Assembly: GCF_905196875.1 (NCBI RefSeq) | Contig: NZ_CAJJWO010000049.1 | Span: 1 to 39,610 of the forward strand | DNA length: 39,610 nt | Direction of reading: 5' to 3' | Origin: an uncultured Parabacteroides sp. | GTDB taxonomy: Bacteria; Bacteroidota; Bacteroidia; Bacteroidales; Tannerellaceae | Shown here: in pieces, positions 17,445 through 26,885 of the stretch | Layout of the letters: the number at the start of each line of letters is the position of its first letter | Numbering within the stretch: the stretch's first letter is position 1 | Notes under the pieces: model-generated | The model's database searches: none | What the model was told of the DNA's origin: nothing | The model's input: only the letters and a program-made list of their open reading frames with translations | Position numbers and translations under genes: made by a program

Positions 17445-19115
17445 ATGGGAGACTTCTTTGTTTATATCCTTAAATCGTCTGTATGCCTGGCTGTATTTTA
17501 TCTGTTTTACAGACTGTTGTTGAGCCGTGAAACATTTCACCGTTTTAACCGTGTATCCCTACTGGGGGTGATTATTCTTTCTGTTGTAATCCCTTTTATC
17601 CGTATAGTGACAGAAGAACCTGTCGTTATACAACGTCCGTTGCAGAATTTGGAATATCTTTTGCAAATGGCAGAAATGCAGGCGGATGTACAGGTTCCGA
17701 CCGGGCAATCGGTCTGGCTTTCGTTATTGCTAGCGGTCTATCTGGGTGGTTGTATTTTCTTTTTTGTTCGTTTCCTTTATTCAACAATCCGTATTTTCAA
17801 CCTGATCGGGATGGGAGAGAAGCAGGTGCTTCCCGGTGGATGTAAACTGGTAGTGACAGATAAAACCGTTTGTCCGTTCAGCTGGATGGGATACATTGTT
17901 ATTTCCCGGAAAGATATGGAAGAAAGCGGCGAAGAGATATTGACACACGAACTGGCTCATATTCATGCCCGTCATTCCATCGATATGCTGGCCTGTACTT
18001 TTTGTGTGATACTTCAATGGTTCAATCCGGCTGTCTGGTTGTTGAAGCAGGAATTGCAGAACATTCATGAATACGAGGCCGATGAAAGTGTGATCAATCA
18101 CGGTGTCGATGCGAAGAAATATCAACTATTATTAATAAAAAAAGCTGTTGGTTCACAGCGCTTCACTTCTATGGCCAACAGCTTTAATCACAGTAAACTA
18201 AAAAAACGAATTACTATGATGTTAAAACAAAAATCAAGTCCGTGGGCACGGTTGAAGTATCTGTATGTACTTCCGCTGACAGCTGTTGCAGTTATCGCTT
18301 TTGCCCGTCCTGAAATCTCCCGTGAATTGGAAAAGATTTCAAGTGCCAAAATTAGCGAAATAGTTCCGGTTAAGGAAGTTATCGAGCCTAAAAAAGTTGA
18401 ACAGGTGACAAAGGTTGTTCCGGTTTCCCCGGTAGTAACCCTCGAATCTGTTAGAGAGGAAATCTCCGCACCGGTCCCGCAAGAGGTAAAAGTTGTCGGG
18501 AAGAAAGATGTAGCATCTGACGAAAAGCCTGAAACGACAACAGTACAGGAGGCTATGCAGAAACAATTGGATGATTTCTCGCAACAGGCAGAGTCGAGTA
18601 TGCAGAAAGTTAGACAAAGAGTGGAAACATCTCGTTATCTGATCCTGATTGATAACGAAGTGTCTACTTACGACCAGTTGGATAAAGTTGCTCCGGAGAA
18701 TATTTATAGCTACGGTATCAGCCCAAAAGATAAATGCGAGGATATATTGGCCAAATATAACGCTTCGGACAAGCTGGGATTGATTTCGGTAGTGACTAAG
18801 GTTGCTATCGCTTCCGGCAAGATGAAAGAAGATGAAGTCAAGGTTGTCGGTCATGGTTCGATGGGAAATCATTTGCCTGGAGATGTGAAAATCCATATTA
18901 GAGACGGGATAATAGGAAAGGAGAAGCCTCTCATCTTTATCGATGGTGTGGAACAGTTGGCTGATGATGCGCTGGATAAACTTGATCCGAACATGATTGA
19001 AAGCATATCGGTTATGAAAGATAATTCATCTATGGAGATATATGGAAAGAAAGGTGCGAATGGAGTTATTCTTGTGACGACCAAGAATGCTTCGGCAAAA
19101 AAAATGAAATTATGA
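17445..19115 (+). CDS. BlaR1-like M56 membrane metalloprotease with TonB-plug-like C-terminal domain
   Basis: A 556-residue membrane protein. Membrane helices are near 8-26, 38-54, 90-115 and 272-287. The zinc site is HELAH (168-172) with the third-ligand region EYEAD (209-213), as in M56 proteases. After the fourth helix comes a Pro/Val/Glu-rich linker (about 290-395). The last 65 residues, KPLIFIDGVEQ...MIESISVMKDNSSMEIYGKKGANGVILVTTKN, look like the plug domain of SusC/TonB-dependent receptors. Known BlaR1 carries a penicillin-binding sensor at this end; none is seen here. The ATG at 17445 is preferred over an in-frame ATG at 17391 lying inside the repressor gene. The stop overlaps the next start (ATGA). 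The signal sensed is unknown. Confidence 0.88.
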   Translation: MGDFFVYILKSSVCLAVFYLFYRLLLSRETFHRFNRVSLLGVIILSVVIPFIRIVTEEPVVIQRPLQNLEYLLQMAEMQADVQVPTGQSVWLSLLLAVYLGGCIFFFVRFLYSTIRIFNLIGMGEKQVLPGGCKLVVTDKTVCPFSWMGYIVISRKDMEESGEEILTHELAHIHARHSIDMLACTFCVILQWFNPAVWLLKQELQNIHEYEADESVINHGVDAKKYQLLLIKKAVGSQRFTSMANSFNHSKLKKRITMMLKQKSSPWARLKYLYVLPLTAVAVIAFARPEISRELEKISSAKISEIVPVKEVIEPKKVEQVTKVVPVSPVVTLESVREEISAPVPQEVKVVGKKDVASDEKPETTTVQEAMQKQLDDFSQQAESSMQKVRQRVETSRYLILIDNEVSTYDQLDKVAPENIYSYGISPKDKCEDILAKYNASDKLGLISVVTKVAIASGKMKEDEVKVVGHGSMGNHLPGDVKIHIRDGIIGKEKPLIFIDGVEQLADDALDKLDPNMIESISVMKDNSSMEIYGKKGANGVILVTTKNASAKKMKL

Positions 19116-20356
19116 AGACCTGTTTATATCAGGTGACCGTTGTTGCCTGCCTTCTCTTTGCCGCCTGCAATGAAAGGAGAATAACGGAAGGAGAGTTGAC
19201 GGTAATTCCGGTAGAAGTTGCCTTCAATGCGCCGACAGAACTGAAGGCCTCTGACTGTTTCAAACAGATATCCTATATTCCACTGGAAACGAATGATAGC
19301 TGTTTAGTCGGACAATCACCTTCTGTTAAGATATTACATGATAAACTGCTGGTGACAACTGCACAGCAGCAAAGCTATTTGTTCGACAGGGAGACTGGAC
19401 ATTTCCTGACCTCGGTAGGACATGTCGGTAATGATCCGGAAGGATACAGTGATGTGCGGGGTTGTTGGCTGGATCATTTGAATAACCATATTTGTTTTCT
19501 AGGTTGGAATGAGAAACAGGTAATTTATAATGCGGATGGTTCGTATAGCGGCGAATTGAAAAATCCGGTTGAAGCAACAGTCTTTCCTGCTAATACAGTG
19601 ATTAATTATCTGGATGAGAAAACGTTTGTTGCTCATTCCACTGCAGGGGGCGGCAATCCGGATCGAGTGATAGTTTTTCGTGACAGTATGATAATCGGTC
19701 AGTTTTTTCCTTCCGGTGTGGATACTGTCTCGTTTGGTATCGATCCGGCTGATATCGAAATGATCAGTGTCATGTTTAATAAAGGATTTGGTCCGGGTAT
19801 GATCTTTATTTCCTATAAGAATGATAAGGCTGGAGCGTATCCGATGGGAGATGCTTTCTTCTGGCATCAGGGAAAAGATTTGTTCTTTAAGGAGCAATTC
19901 AATGATACGATTTATCAGGTGACAGCAGAAGCATTATTACCTGTCAGCTGTTTTGATCTGGGCTCCTATCATTGGGATGCGAAAGATCGTTTTGAGAAGG
20001 AGAAGAGTCATACTATTTATCCGACGGAGTTGTTGGAGGGGAAGGATGTTTTCATTTTCCGTTTTATTACAGATCTGCATAAGGAGCGAGTAATATATAA
20101 TGCTTTCTATGATAAAAAGAGGGGGACTGTCAAAGTGTCGAAATACGATACAGCCTTCAATGATGATTTGAATGGTTTCTTACCATTACAACCCGAAACG
20201 GTTTCTCCGGATGGAGAGTTTGCCCAGATTGTTACGGCTGATCAGATCGTTTCGTGGTTTGAAGAGAATAATGATAAAACGGATTTGCCTGCTGAAATAG
20301 TTGCATTAAAAAAGGTAGGTGAGGAGGATAATCCGGTGGTGATGATAATGAAATGA
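19112..20356 (+). CDS. Six-bladed beta-propeller lipoprotein
   Basis: A 414-residue lipoprotein with lipobox LLFAAC (Cys19). The body matches the 6-bladed beta-propeller lipoproteins common in Bacteroidetes (BF3164/DUF4934-like): a short N-terminal strand, then FKQISYIPLETNDSCLVG, SYLFDRETGHFLTSVGHVGNDPEGY, and repeated YNADGSYSGEL-type blades. The DPEGY turn is typical. No enzymatic residues are apparent; such proteins are thought to be surface or periplasmic binding modules. The 4-nt overlap with the BlaR-like gene places it in the same operon, so its expression probably follows the BlaI operator array. Function is unknown. Confidence 0.85.
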   Translation: MKTCLYQVTVVACLLFAACNERRITEGELTVIPVEVAFNAPTELKASDCFKQISYIPLETNDSCLVGQSPSVKILHDKLLVTTAQQQSYLFDRETGHFLTSVGHVGNDPEGYSDVRGCWLDHLNNHICFLGWNEKQVIYNADGSYSGELKNPVEATVFPANTVINYLDEKTFVAHSTAGGGNPDRVIVFRDSMIIGQFFPSGVDTVSFGIDPADIEMISVMFNKGFGPGMIFISYKNDKAGAYPMGDAFFWHQGKDLFFKEQFNDTIYQVTAEALLPVSCFDLGSYHWDAKDRFEKEKSHTIYPTELLEGKDVFIFRFITDLHKERVIYNAFYDKKRGTVKVSKYDTAFNDDLNGFLPLQPETVSPDGEFAQIVTADQIVSWFEENNDKTDLPAEIVALKKVGEEDNPVVMIMK

Positions 20357-20368
20357 TGAACGGTTAAT

Positions 20369-20417
20369 AAAAACAGAAGAGAGGGTAGTATTTTCGGGTA
20401 CCCTCTCTTCTGTTTTT
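20369..20417. terminator. Bidirectional terminator between the propeller gene and GH84
   Basis: A perfect 19-bp stem (20369-20387 with 20399-20417) around an 11-nt loop has A5 at one end and T7 at the other, so it can end transcription from both convergent genes. It lies 12 nt after the propeller stop and abuts the GH84 stop. Confidence 0.95.
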
Positions 20418-22934
20418 TTATTCTCTGACGATCTGATGGATCTGTACCGGAGTTTTACCGGCCGGGGTGATTATCAATGATGGCATATCTTCAAATGTCA
20501 TCTTATTCAGTTTTATATAACCTACATATCCGCAATATAACATGTTGGTTTCTCCATCCTTATCGATACCTGAAATAGAAACCATACTTTCGTTATCGCC
20601 GGACAGGTAAAGTTCAATCTGTTTATTTACACCTTCGCATTTCACGCTCACCTGTTCGCCTGGTTTCAGTGTTTTGTATGTGCTTAAATTCAGGTCGTAC
20701 ATCATGAGTGTTTCGTCAATTTCGGGAGCTTCTTTTGTCTTAACGGAGAAAGAGGCTATTTTCAACTCCATCTGCTTACCTGAATTGTTGCGCATCCTGA
20801 TAAAACGGGCTTTCGGATCGATCGTTTTAACAACGGCTTTTGTCTGGTCGGCAGGGATATCGGAAAGGGGTGTCCATGTTTTACCGTCAGCTGACCATTC
20901 GAAAATTCGTCCTTCCACGTTACTCTGCGGCATGTTGAACGTGAAAGAATCACCTTCCCGCTGGATTTCCCATCCCAAACCGATGTATTCGTTCGGTTCG
21001 ACCTTTACCACTTCCAGCATTGGCACATAAGCGATCAGGTTTTCATCTTCCGACCAGGGTTGGTTCTTAAGTTGTCCGACATTCGTGATCGTGGAAGCGG
21101 TACTTACCCTGATCTCGTTGGATGGTGTATCGGCAGTAGAAAGCAAGTTACGACTTGTCTGCCTGTATAATCCTTCGATAAGCGGCATAAGAACTCTTGT
21201 ACCTACTTTAACGCCTTTCTGATACGGGTTCTGATTGAAAGAACGATTGATCAATTTCATGCTGTCCATCACGGCAGAAACTTCCAGGAAGCGTTGCCAG
21301 GTGTTCTGACGGTCTTTTTCATACCAGGAGTGAGCCATGCGCAGGGCGTTTGATCCGCATCTGCCGAGCAGTTCGAATTGCATGAGCCAGGGGTTGATCT
21401 CTTCGATCAGCCGTTTGTTGTCTCCCTGGTTGTAGATTAGTTCCGGAGCTGCCTGGATTTGTGCGAACAGGGCGGCTAGCTGGTTGGCATCCCTTTCTCC
21501 GAAAGAACCGTTGCGGTAACCGGCGAGGAAGCGGTCGGCTTGTTTCTCGTAGCGAGCTGATTCTTCCCGGCGGTATAAATGGCCGTTAGGTCCCGGATCG
21601 CTGTTGTTCTCGCAGAAGGTCTTAAAGGCGATGGCGGCTTTGGGCATCAGGTATTCGCAGGCCTTTTCCCAGGCAAACTGCGGATCATAGCTATGGACAT
21701 TCCAGCTATACATGGCAACACCGAATAAGGCTACTTTCGATGCTTCTGCCCGTTCCATCGGGTTGGCAACGAAACCTGACATGGCATTGGAAGCCTGTGT
21801 ATCCAAACCGTAAGAAGGGCCCATCAGCAGATGGTCGCGGCAATAATCGCTTACCGGGAAGTTCCACCAGATATAGGCGGGGCGTTGGATGCGCTTGTTA
21901 ACCCATTCAAGGCCTTCGAGTGTGATATCGTCTACTACCCGGTTTCCTGTCCACATAATTTGTACGGCCTGATCCAGTTGTTCTCCCAGAATATCGAGAT
22001 AATCTGTTTTGGCCCATGAACGGTTATATTCTGTGGGGCACATGATGAGAGGCTGGATATCCTTTTTCTTTTCAATAAATTCCTTTTGGATAAAGTTCAT
22101 CAAACCGGCTTGTTTGGCGGCGTTTGTTCCTTCACCGGAAATGTCGTCGAAGAATACGGCAAAAGCACGTACGCCCAGATCGTACATCTGTCCGAACTTG
22201 GTGATTACGTTGTTGCTGTCGGTAGCATTCCACTGGATATCCTGTCCGGGATGGATGGCCCAAACGAAGTCTACTTTGTTACGGGCAGCTTCGGCTGTCA
22301 GCTCTTTGATCTGGTTGGCTTCACTGGCAGGATACGGTTCGCGCCAGTTGGCACTGTGGAAAGGATCATCTTTCGGGCCATAGATATAGGTATTCATTTT
22401 AAACTGTCCGTAGAAACGCAACTGGTTGATACGGTCGGCATGGCTCCAGGGAGTACCGTAAAAGCCTTCCACTGTACCCCGGTGAAGAACATCCGGATAA
22501 TCGGTAACGGTACAAAGGGGAAGTGTCCGTTTCCCTTCATCATTGTAGCTGATCAGTTGCTTCAGTGTTTGGGTAGCATAGAACAGGGAGCGTCCATCGA
22601 CGATCTCGATGGTGATTTTCTTTTTAGAGATATCGAGGATGTAAGCGCCTGAACGTCCCATTTCTGGTGTTTTCGCTTTCAGCATCTTTATCTCCAGCGG
22701 AGAAGATTTGCCGGATTGGGCAAAAGGCAGTGTTTCTTTCAGCAATTTGACGGCATCTGCATCCGGATTGCTGATTCCCTGTAATGTATATCCCCCGACC
22801 GGTTTATATTGCTGGTTGGATATTACAATATGTTGCGGTTGCGGGTATAAGTCCGGATACTGGCTCTGGGCATCGCAAATCCCCGGAAGGCAACATAGTA
22901 ACAGGGTAATGAGTAGATTAGATAGTTTTTGCAT
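20418..22934 (-). CDS. GH84-family beta-N-acetylglucosaminidase (hyaluronidase/O-GlcNAcase-like)
   Basis: An 838-residue secreted glycosidase that removes beta-linked N-acetylglucosamine by substrate-assisted catalysis. Signal peptide 1-22 (LLITLLLCCLPGICDAQ). The N-terminal GH20b-like domain (24-145) precedes the GH84 barrel, which opens with HRGTVEGFYGTPWS (151-164) and carries the catalytic Asp pair Asp263-Asp264 in VFFDDISGEG. NTYIYGPKDDPFH and WNFPVSDYCRDHL are also typical. After the barrel come a helical bundle and a C-terminal region with a beta-sandwich-like stretch (about 630-740); the protein is roughly 100 residues longer than the well-studied B. thetaiotaomicron GH84. It is likely periplasmic and acts on host glycans. 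It has its own promoter and unusual palindromes upstream. Confidence 0.95.
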   Translation of the reverse strand: MQKLSNLLITLLLCCLPGICDAQSQYPDLYPQPQHIVISNQQYKPVGGYTLQGISNPDADAVKLLKETLPFAQSGKSSPLEIKMLKAKTPEMGRSGAYILDISKKKITIEIVDGRSLFYATQTLKQLISYNDEGKRTLPLCTVTDYPDVLHRGTVEGFYGTPWSHADRINQLRFYGQFKMNTYIYGPKDDPFHSANWREPYPASEANQIKELTAEAARNKVDFVWAIHPGQDIQWNATDSNNVITKFGQMYDLGVRAFAVFFDDISGEGTNAAKQAGLMNFIQKEFIEKKKDIQPLIMCPTEYNRSWAKTDYLDILGEQLDQAVQIMWTGNRVVDDITLEGLEWVNKRIQRPAYIWWNFPVSDYCRDHLLMGPSYGLDTQASNAMSGFVANPMERAEASKVALFGVAMYSWNVHSYDPQFAWEKACEYLMPKAAIAFKTFCENNSDPGPNGHLYRREESARYEKQADRFLAGYRNGSFGERDANQLAALFAQIQAAPELIYNQGDNKRLIEEINPWLMQFELLGRCGSNALRMAHSWYEKDRQNTWQRFLEVSAVMDSMKLINRSFNQNPYQKGVKVGTRVLMPLIEGLYRQTSRNLLSTADTPSNEIRVSTASTITNVGQLKNQPWSEDENLIAYVPMLEVVKVEPNEYIGLGWEIQREGDSFTFNMPQSNVEGRIFEWSADGKTWTPLSDIPADQTKAVVKTIDPKARFIRMRNNSGKQMELKIASFSVKTKEAPEIDETLMMYDLNLSTYKTLKPGEQVSVKCEGVNKQIELYLSGDNESMVSISGIDKDGETNMLYCGYVGYIKLNKMTFEDMPSLIITPAGKTPVQIHQIVRE

Positions 22935-22966
22935 AGATCAACGGTTTTATAAATTAATTATGAGGG

Positions 22967-22974
22967 TAAAGGTA
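22967..22974 (-). promoter_or_regulatory. Probable GH84 promoter -7 element TACCTTTA
   Basis: On the minus strand TACCTTTA is one base from TAnnTTTG, with a TTG 19 bp upstream (22994-22996). It lies 32 bp before the GH84 ATG. Confidence 0.45.
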
Positions 22975-23006
22975 TTAACATTCAGTTAAAAAACAAGGAA
23001 GGAACG

Positions 23007-23088
23007 ACACTATTGTGTAAATAAAACCAGCACTACTGTGTCGATACTATTAACACTGTAGTGCTGGTACGATTAGGACTATAGTCCT
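23007..23088. repeat. Cluster of palindromes upstream of GH84
   Basis: Three inverted repeats follow each other: ACAC-TATT-GTGT (23007-23018), a 16-bp stem ACCAGCACTACTGTGT (23026-23041) pairing with 23053-23068 with one mismatch and an 11-nt loop, and a perfect 14-bp palindrome AGGACTATAGTCCT (23075-23088). They share ACTA/TAGT cores. No T-run follows on either strand. They lie just upstream of the predicted GH84 promoter and 50 bp beyond the stop of the preceding gene. Confidence 0.7.
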
Positions 23089-23138
23089 GGTTGCGGATAA
23101 CTACCGAAAGTATATTCGATAAGTTATAATGTCTCTAT

Positions 23139-24890
23139 TTAGTTGATAGACAATAACAGAGTACGATTTGAAGCGTTTCCCCACTCGGTAAGCAGGTTGC
23201 GCAGGTTGGTGAATTGTGCAGGCGTATATAACTGGCTGTTCAGTTGCAGGCTGCGTTCCACCTCTGCGGTGTTACCGTTCTGTTTGACGGAGATAACTAC
23301 TTTACCGGCTGCGTTCTCTATTGTCTTTACGGCTTCCGGTGTAGAAAGTTTCATTCCTTCCGGCAATTGAACGGTATATGTATAACGCTCGTTCGCTTTG
23401 CATGGCAACAGTAGATTGTCCTTGCGGCTGCTGTTCATCTGGCAGTAATAGCTGTGAGCCAGGCTGACGGGAGCATCTGGTAATGATACCATCACATAGC
23501 CATTATTGGCTTTCAGGTTCTGGGATGTCTTATAAGAGATCGTCGTGCCGTTCTGCGTTTTGGCTTCGGTGGCATCTTTGTCTCCACCAGCAAAGGTCGG
23601 CAGGTAAGAACCGTAATAAGGCAGGTAAGCATTACCGATCGTCGCACTCACCTGTGCATCTGCTTTTTCCGGAGAAACGGAAAGCGTTACCTTATAATCG
23701 ATATCACCGGACGGTGTATTTACTGCTACCGGAGTTCCGGCATTTGTCAGGCTTATTACCGGAGTGATACCGTTCCAGCCGGCCATCTTGTTGGATGCAG
23801 GAGACATGACATATTGCTTTCCGTCTGCATTAGCAACAACCACTAATCCGCTTATGGCATTCAGTCCGTAACTGGCCGGATCGGCTTTTACGCGATAGAT
23901 GGCAGCTGTTTCCGCTTTGATACCCGCTGCATTCAACAGGCCGTTCAGCAGGTTCGCCTTTTCGGCTTCCGTTCCGTAGGCTGAGTAGATCACATCGTTG
24001 GATGAACGTATCTTGTATCCGGCATCCGATAATGAAAGTCTGCTATAACCCAGGTTCTCATTTACATGTTTCAGGATAGCCTGTACTTTTTCCGTATCAT
24101 TCTTTTTACCTTCCGTAATGTTTTCGGTAATAGCTGCCAGTTGTACATCAGTGGCGGGAGTGAATTGTGCATATAAGGCTTTCAGGGCATCGCCATTAGA
24201 CGCGTAAGTAGAAGCTGTCAGGAAAGGAACATCGCCATTGGCAGCCGATACGAACGGGTCGCGGGAAGAAGCCGGAAGATTATTCAATTTCCAGGTAACG
24301 GTCTTCATGCCGTTGGCAGTAGAAACGCCAGGTTTTGCACTGTTATTCTGCAACGTGTAAAATAAAGGCTTGCTTTCGGGAGCCGACAGGCTGATGGTAT
24401 ATTCTTTTACCGGAGAAGTTTGCAACAGTTCGTCATAGATATCCAGTTCCGGCAGATAACCCGGTTTGGAAGTTAGTGTATAATCCAGATAAATGGTGGC
24501 ACCCAGTTCTAGGCCGGTGTGTACAACAACCATTTCTTTCAGGTTGTTGTAGGCTGGTGCGTCGGCAGCAGTGCGCGGAAGAACTTCTACGAAGGCATTA
24601 TCGGGAGTCTTTACGATATTTCCGTCTTTCTGTTTTGTATAAGAAGAATTGATCTTCAGTACCTGATACTCCGGATTGTAGACGATAAAGCTTTCGCCGT
24701 AAGTACCGTTCATGGCAGTATGTGTAAAGAGCGTAAGTTCCATACTGTAATGAAACTCCTGACTTCCGTCGGCATTCAGTGTATATGCTTTCGACAGCTT
24801 CTTATATTCGGCTTCCGATGCGGCGAATACAGATGCCGTAAGAGCCAGCAAGCAGATGAGCAGTGCGAATTTATTTATTATATTAGTCAT
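23139..24890 (-). CDS. DUF3857/transglutaminase-like protein lacking the catalytic triad
   Basis: A 583-residue secreted protein (signal peptide about 1-23, LLICLLALTASVFAAS). The N-terminal half is DUF3857-like (HYSMELTLFTHTAMN... to about 210). The middle (about 250-375) follows the transglutaminase-like core of its neighbour: ILKHVNENLGYSRLSL, then AYGTEAEKANLLNGLLNAAGIKAE. At the catalytic positions it has Ala309 in place of Cys, Ile/Ser near 347 in place of His, and Ser in place of Asp (YVMSPASN). All three triad residues are missing, so this is probably a non-enzymatic paralogue, perhaps a binding partner. It starts 6 nt after the stop of the intact paralogue and is surely in one operon with it. 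The role of the pair is unknown. Confidence 0.82.
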   Translation of the reverse strand: MTNIINKFALLICLLALTASVFAASEAEYKKLSKAYTLNADGSQEFHYSMELTLFTHTAMNGTYGESFIVYNPEYQVLKINSSYTKQKDGNIVKTPDNAFVEVLPRTAADAPAYNNLKEMVVVHTGLELGATIYLDYTLTSKPGYLPELDIYDELLQTSPVKEYTISLSAPESKPLFYTLQNNSAKPGVSTANGMKTVTWKLNNLPASSRDPFVSAANGDVPFLTASTYASNGDALKALYAQFTPATDVQLAAITENITEGKKNDTEKVQAILKHVNENLGYSRLSLSDAGYKIRSSNDVIYSAYGTEAEKANLLNGLLNAAGIKAETAAIYRVKADPASYGLNAISGLVVVANADGKQYVMSPASNKMAGWNGITPVISLTNAGTPVAVNTPSGDIDYKVTLSVSPEKADAQVSATIGNAYLPYYGSYLPTFAGGDKDATEAKTQNGTTISYKTSQNLKANNGYVMVSLPDAPVSLAHSYYCQMNSSRKDNLLLPCKANERYTYTVQLPEGMKLSTPEAVKTIENAAGKVVISVKQNGNTAEVERSLQLNSQLYTPAQFTNLRNLLTEWGNASNRTLLLSIN

Positions 24891-24896
24891 TGTCTT

Positions 24897-26861
24897 TTAC
24901 TTTTTAATAATTAGATAATCACCGAAACCTTTATGTGCATTAACTGCCGAACGGAAGCCATCCCAATCGCCGGCTTCGTATACGCGTTTCTTCAGTGCCA
25001 GTTTCTGGCTGATCGTTATCTTATCGCCATCCTGACGCAGTGTACCTTCAAAATCGGCTGCATCACTTTGTTTGTTGTCTTCTTTAGCATCGTTCAGCAA
25101 GGTATAACCTTTGGGAAGCTGAATGGTTTCGTTCAGTTCCACCAGGCGTGAGCACGCATCTTTGAAACCATACTGACGTTCTGCCAGGTCGGTATTGATA
25201 CGCAGGTAACTCTTTACCTGGTTATACAGGTTGTTCATGACCATAGGTTTGAATACAAGTTCTTCTTTTCCGGGGATAGCATATTCAGGTATCTCGTAGC
25301 GGAATGTGATCTTGATAGGAGCAGCCTGGTAATCTTTCGGATCTTTACCGTAATCGACACTGATCAGTCGGGCTTTCGGAGAGACGTTCAGCAACTGGCT
25401 TTCGAGCATGTTCTTCCATTGTGATTGCCAGCCACGAGTGAACATACCACGGATATTGCTGTCTGATTGTCCTTCGGCTGTGATCGTAAATTGGCCGGTC
25501 AGTGTCCCTTTTGCATCCAGTTTATTATTTGCTTTGATGCGTAAGTAATGGTTTTCCGGAGCAGAAACCGGAGTCAGGCAAAGGTCTGAACCTTCGGGAA
25601 CGCCCGGCAGATAGTTTTGTTGTTGCTCGGCACTGCTCCATAATTCGCGGCAGAAAGGAACCCAGGTCGGGTCGAGCGGCATATAAGTTCCACTGGATAA
25701 TTTAACCACGGCCACGCAATGGTTGAAATGGTCGGCTGGAATACTTTCCACACGGCTACCTGCCATTGTCATAGCCGGATAGGCTTCAAAGCCAGCCATG
25801 CGGAGGAAGGAGATCAATGTGCCGGCAATGTCTTTACATACGCCGCAACGATCGGTATAGTTCATTTTTGTATTATGAAGAGTATAACCTTCGCCTTTTC
25901 CCATAGAGATACCGGAGTAGCGGATATTGTCGGCTACCCAGTGGGTGAGGACGGCTATCTTTTCCATCTCTGTCTTCTTTCCTTTGATAAGTTCATCCAC
26001 TTTTTTCTGTGCTTCCGGTAGTGGAGCAAAGCTTCCGTAATCTTCGTTAACTTTGTTGAACCATAATGATTTATCCTGCCATTTGGGAGTGGACGACATC
26101 ATCAGTTTAGGGGCTGCATCGAACAGGTCTACCATATTCGGTTCGCGTTTGGCCGGCATTACGTCGTTTGTCGAGAAGGTGTAGGCTTTCCGGCCGTCTT
26201 CATAGCGCATCGAGGAAGCGCAGTCTCCCTGATAGAACTGGAACTGCATTTCTTTCTCCATCGGGATAGAAACTTTATATACTTTACGAACCGTCGGTTC
26301 CGTAACCCAGAAAGGTACGATGTCGTAGAACTGCCCCCGCATAGGAGGGATGAAACGTGATTCGTCGTCGCCACCATCTGCCAACAGGGCGTAAGTAAAA
26401 CCTTTCTTATCAATTTCGTATTCGATAATATCACCGGGATTGAGTTGGCCTACTTCCAGCATGATCTGGCGGGCCCCCCAATAGATGGCACGAGCAGGAG
26501 CAGCATAGTCGCAGGCCTGGGTAACATCCAGATTGATCACGTCGCCATTGGCACGATACACCGTGGCTCTCTTGAACTGTGCAAAAGCAGTCAGCGGATC
26601 GTAATCGTATTTGATGATGCGGTTACTGACTGCCCCCTGCGGAGTCTGGATCTTGATCGTCTTGCAGACAGAGAATGAACCGGAACCGGTTGGTTGCACG
26701 GTCACAGATGTACTGTCCAGCAGGTTTACGCAATCGTATCCGGCATAGACTTCCGGCTTCTGAAGCGTCGGATCCGGTGCAAACCGGCAACTTTCTCCAC
26801 TCTGTCCGTAGGCGGACGAGAGGGCTAGAAATGATAATACGGTAAGTGTAAAATACCTCAT
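24897..26861 (-). CDS. DUF3857 and transglutaminase-like domain protein with intact triad
   Basis: A 654-residue secreted protein (signal peptide 1-19, LTVLSFLALSSAYGQ). A DUF3857-type beta-sandwich (about 50-240) is followed by a transglutaminase-like core whose triad is complete: Cys342 in DRCGVCKDIAGTL, His381 in DHFNHCVAVV and Asp397 in YMPLDPTWV. A C-terminal DUF3858-type beta domain (about 430-640) completes the standard layout. Such proteins are periplasmic or surface-located and may act as proteases or acyltransferases; substrates are unknown. It lies 24 nt downstream of the menC-menE fusion with no visible promoter or terminator between them, so read-through from the menaquinone genes is possible although the functions appear unrelated. 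Confidence 0.88.
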   Translation of the reverse strand: MRYFTLTVLSFLALSSAYGQSGESCRFAPDPTLQKPEVYAGYDCVNLLDSTSVTVQPTGSGSFSVCKTIKIQTPQGAVSNRIIKYDYDPLTAFAQFKRATVYRANGDVINLDVTQACDYAAPARAIYWGARQIMLEVGQLNPGDIIEYEIDKKGFTYALLADGGDDESRFIPPMRGQFYDIVPFWVTEPTVRKVYKVSIPMEKEMQFQFYQGDCASSMRYEDGRKAYTFSTNDVMPAKREPNMVDLFDAAPKLMMSSTPKWQDKSLWFNKVNEDYGSFAPLPEAQKKVDELIKGKKTEMEKIAVLTHWVADNIRYSGISMGKGEGYTLHNTKMNYTDRCGVCKDIAGTLISFLRMAGFEAYPAMTMAGSRVESIPADHFNHCVAVVKLSSGTYMPLDPTWVPFCRELWSSAEQQQNYLPGVPEGSDLCLTPVSAPENHYLRIKANNKLDAKGTLTGQFTITAEGQSDSNIRGMFTRGWQSQWKNMLESQLLNVSPKARLISVDYGKDPKDYQAAPIKITFRYEIPEYAIPGKEELVFKPMVMNNLYNQVKSYLRINTDLAERQYGFKDACSRLVELNETIQLPKGYTLLNDAKEDNKQSDAADFEGTLRQDGDKITISQKLALKKRVYEAGDWDGFRSAVNAHKGFGDYLIIKK

Positions 26862-26885
26862 AAGTATAGTGTTTTTAAATGATAA

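Noticed and set aside
17072..19115. Beta-lactam resistance regulatory locus in the strict sense
   Set aside because: No beta-lactamase or penicillin-binding sensor domain is present; only the repressor and the M56 protease core are shared with bla/mec systems.
22981..23090. Invertible (phase-variable) promoter flanked by inverted repeats
   Set aside because: The repeats are only 11 nt apart, too close for the usual invertible promoter segments, and no recombinase gene is nearby.
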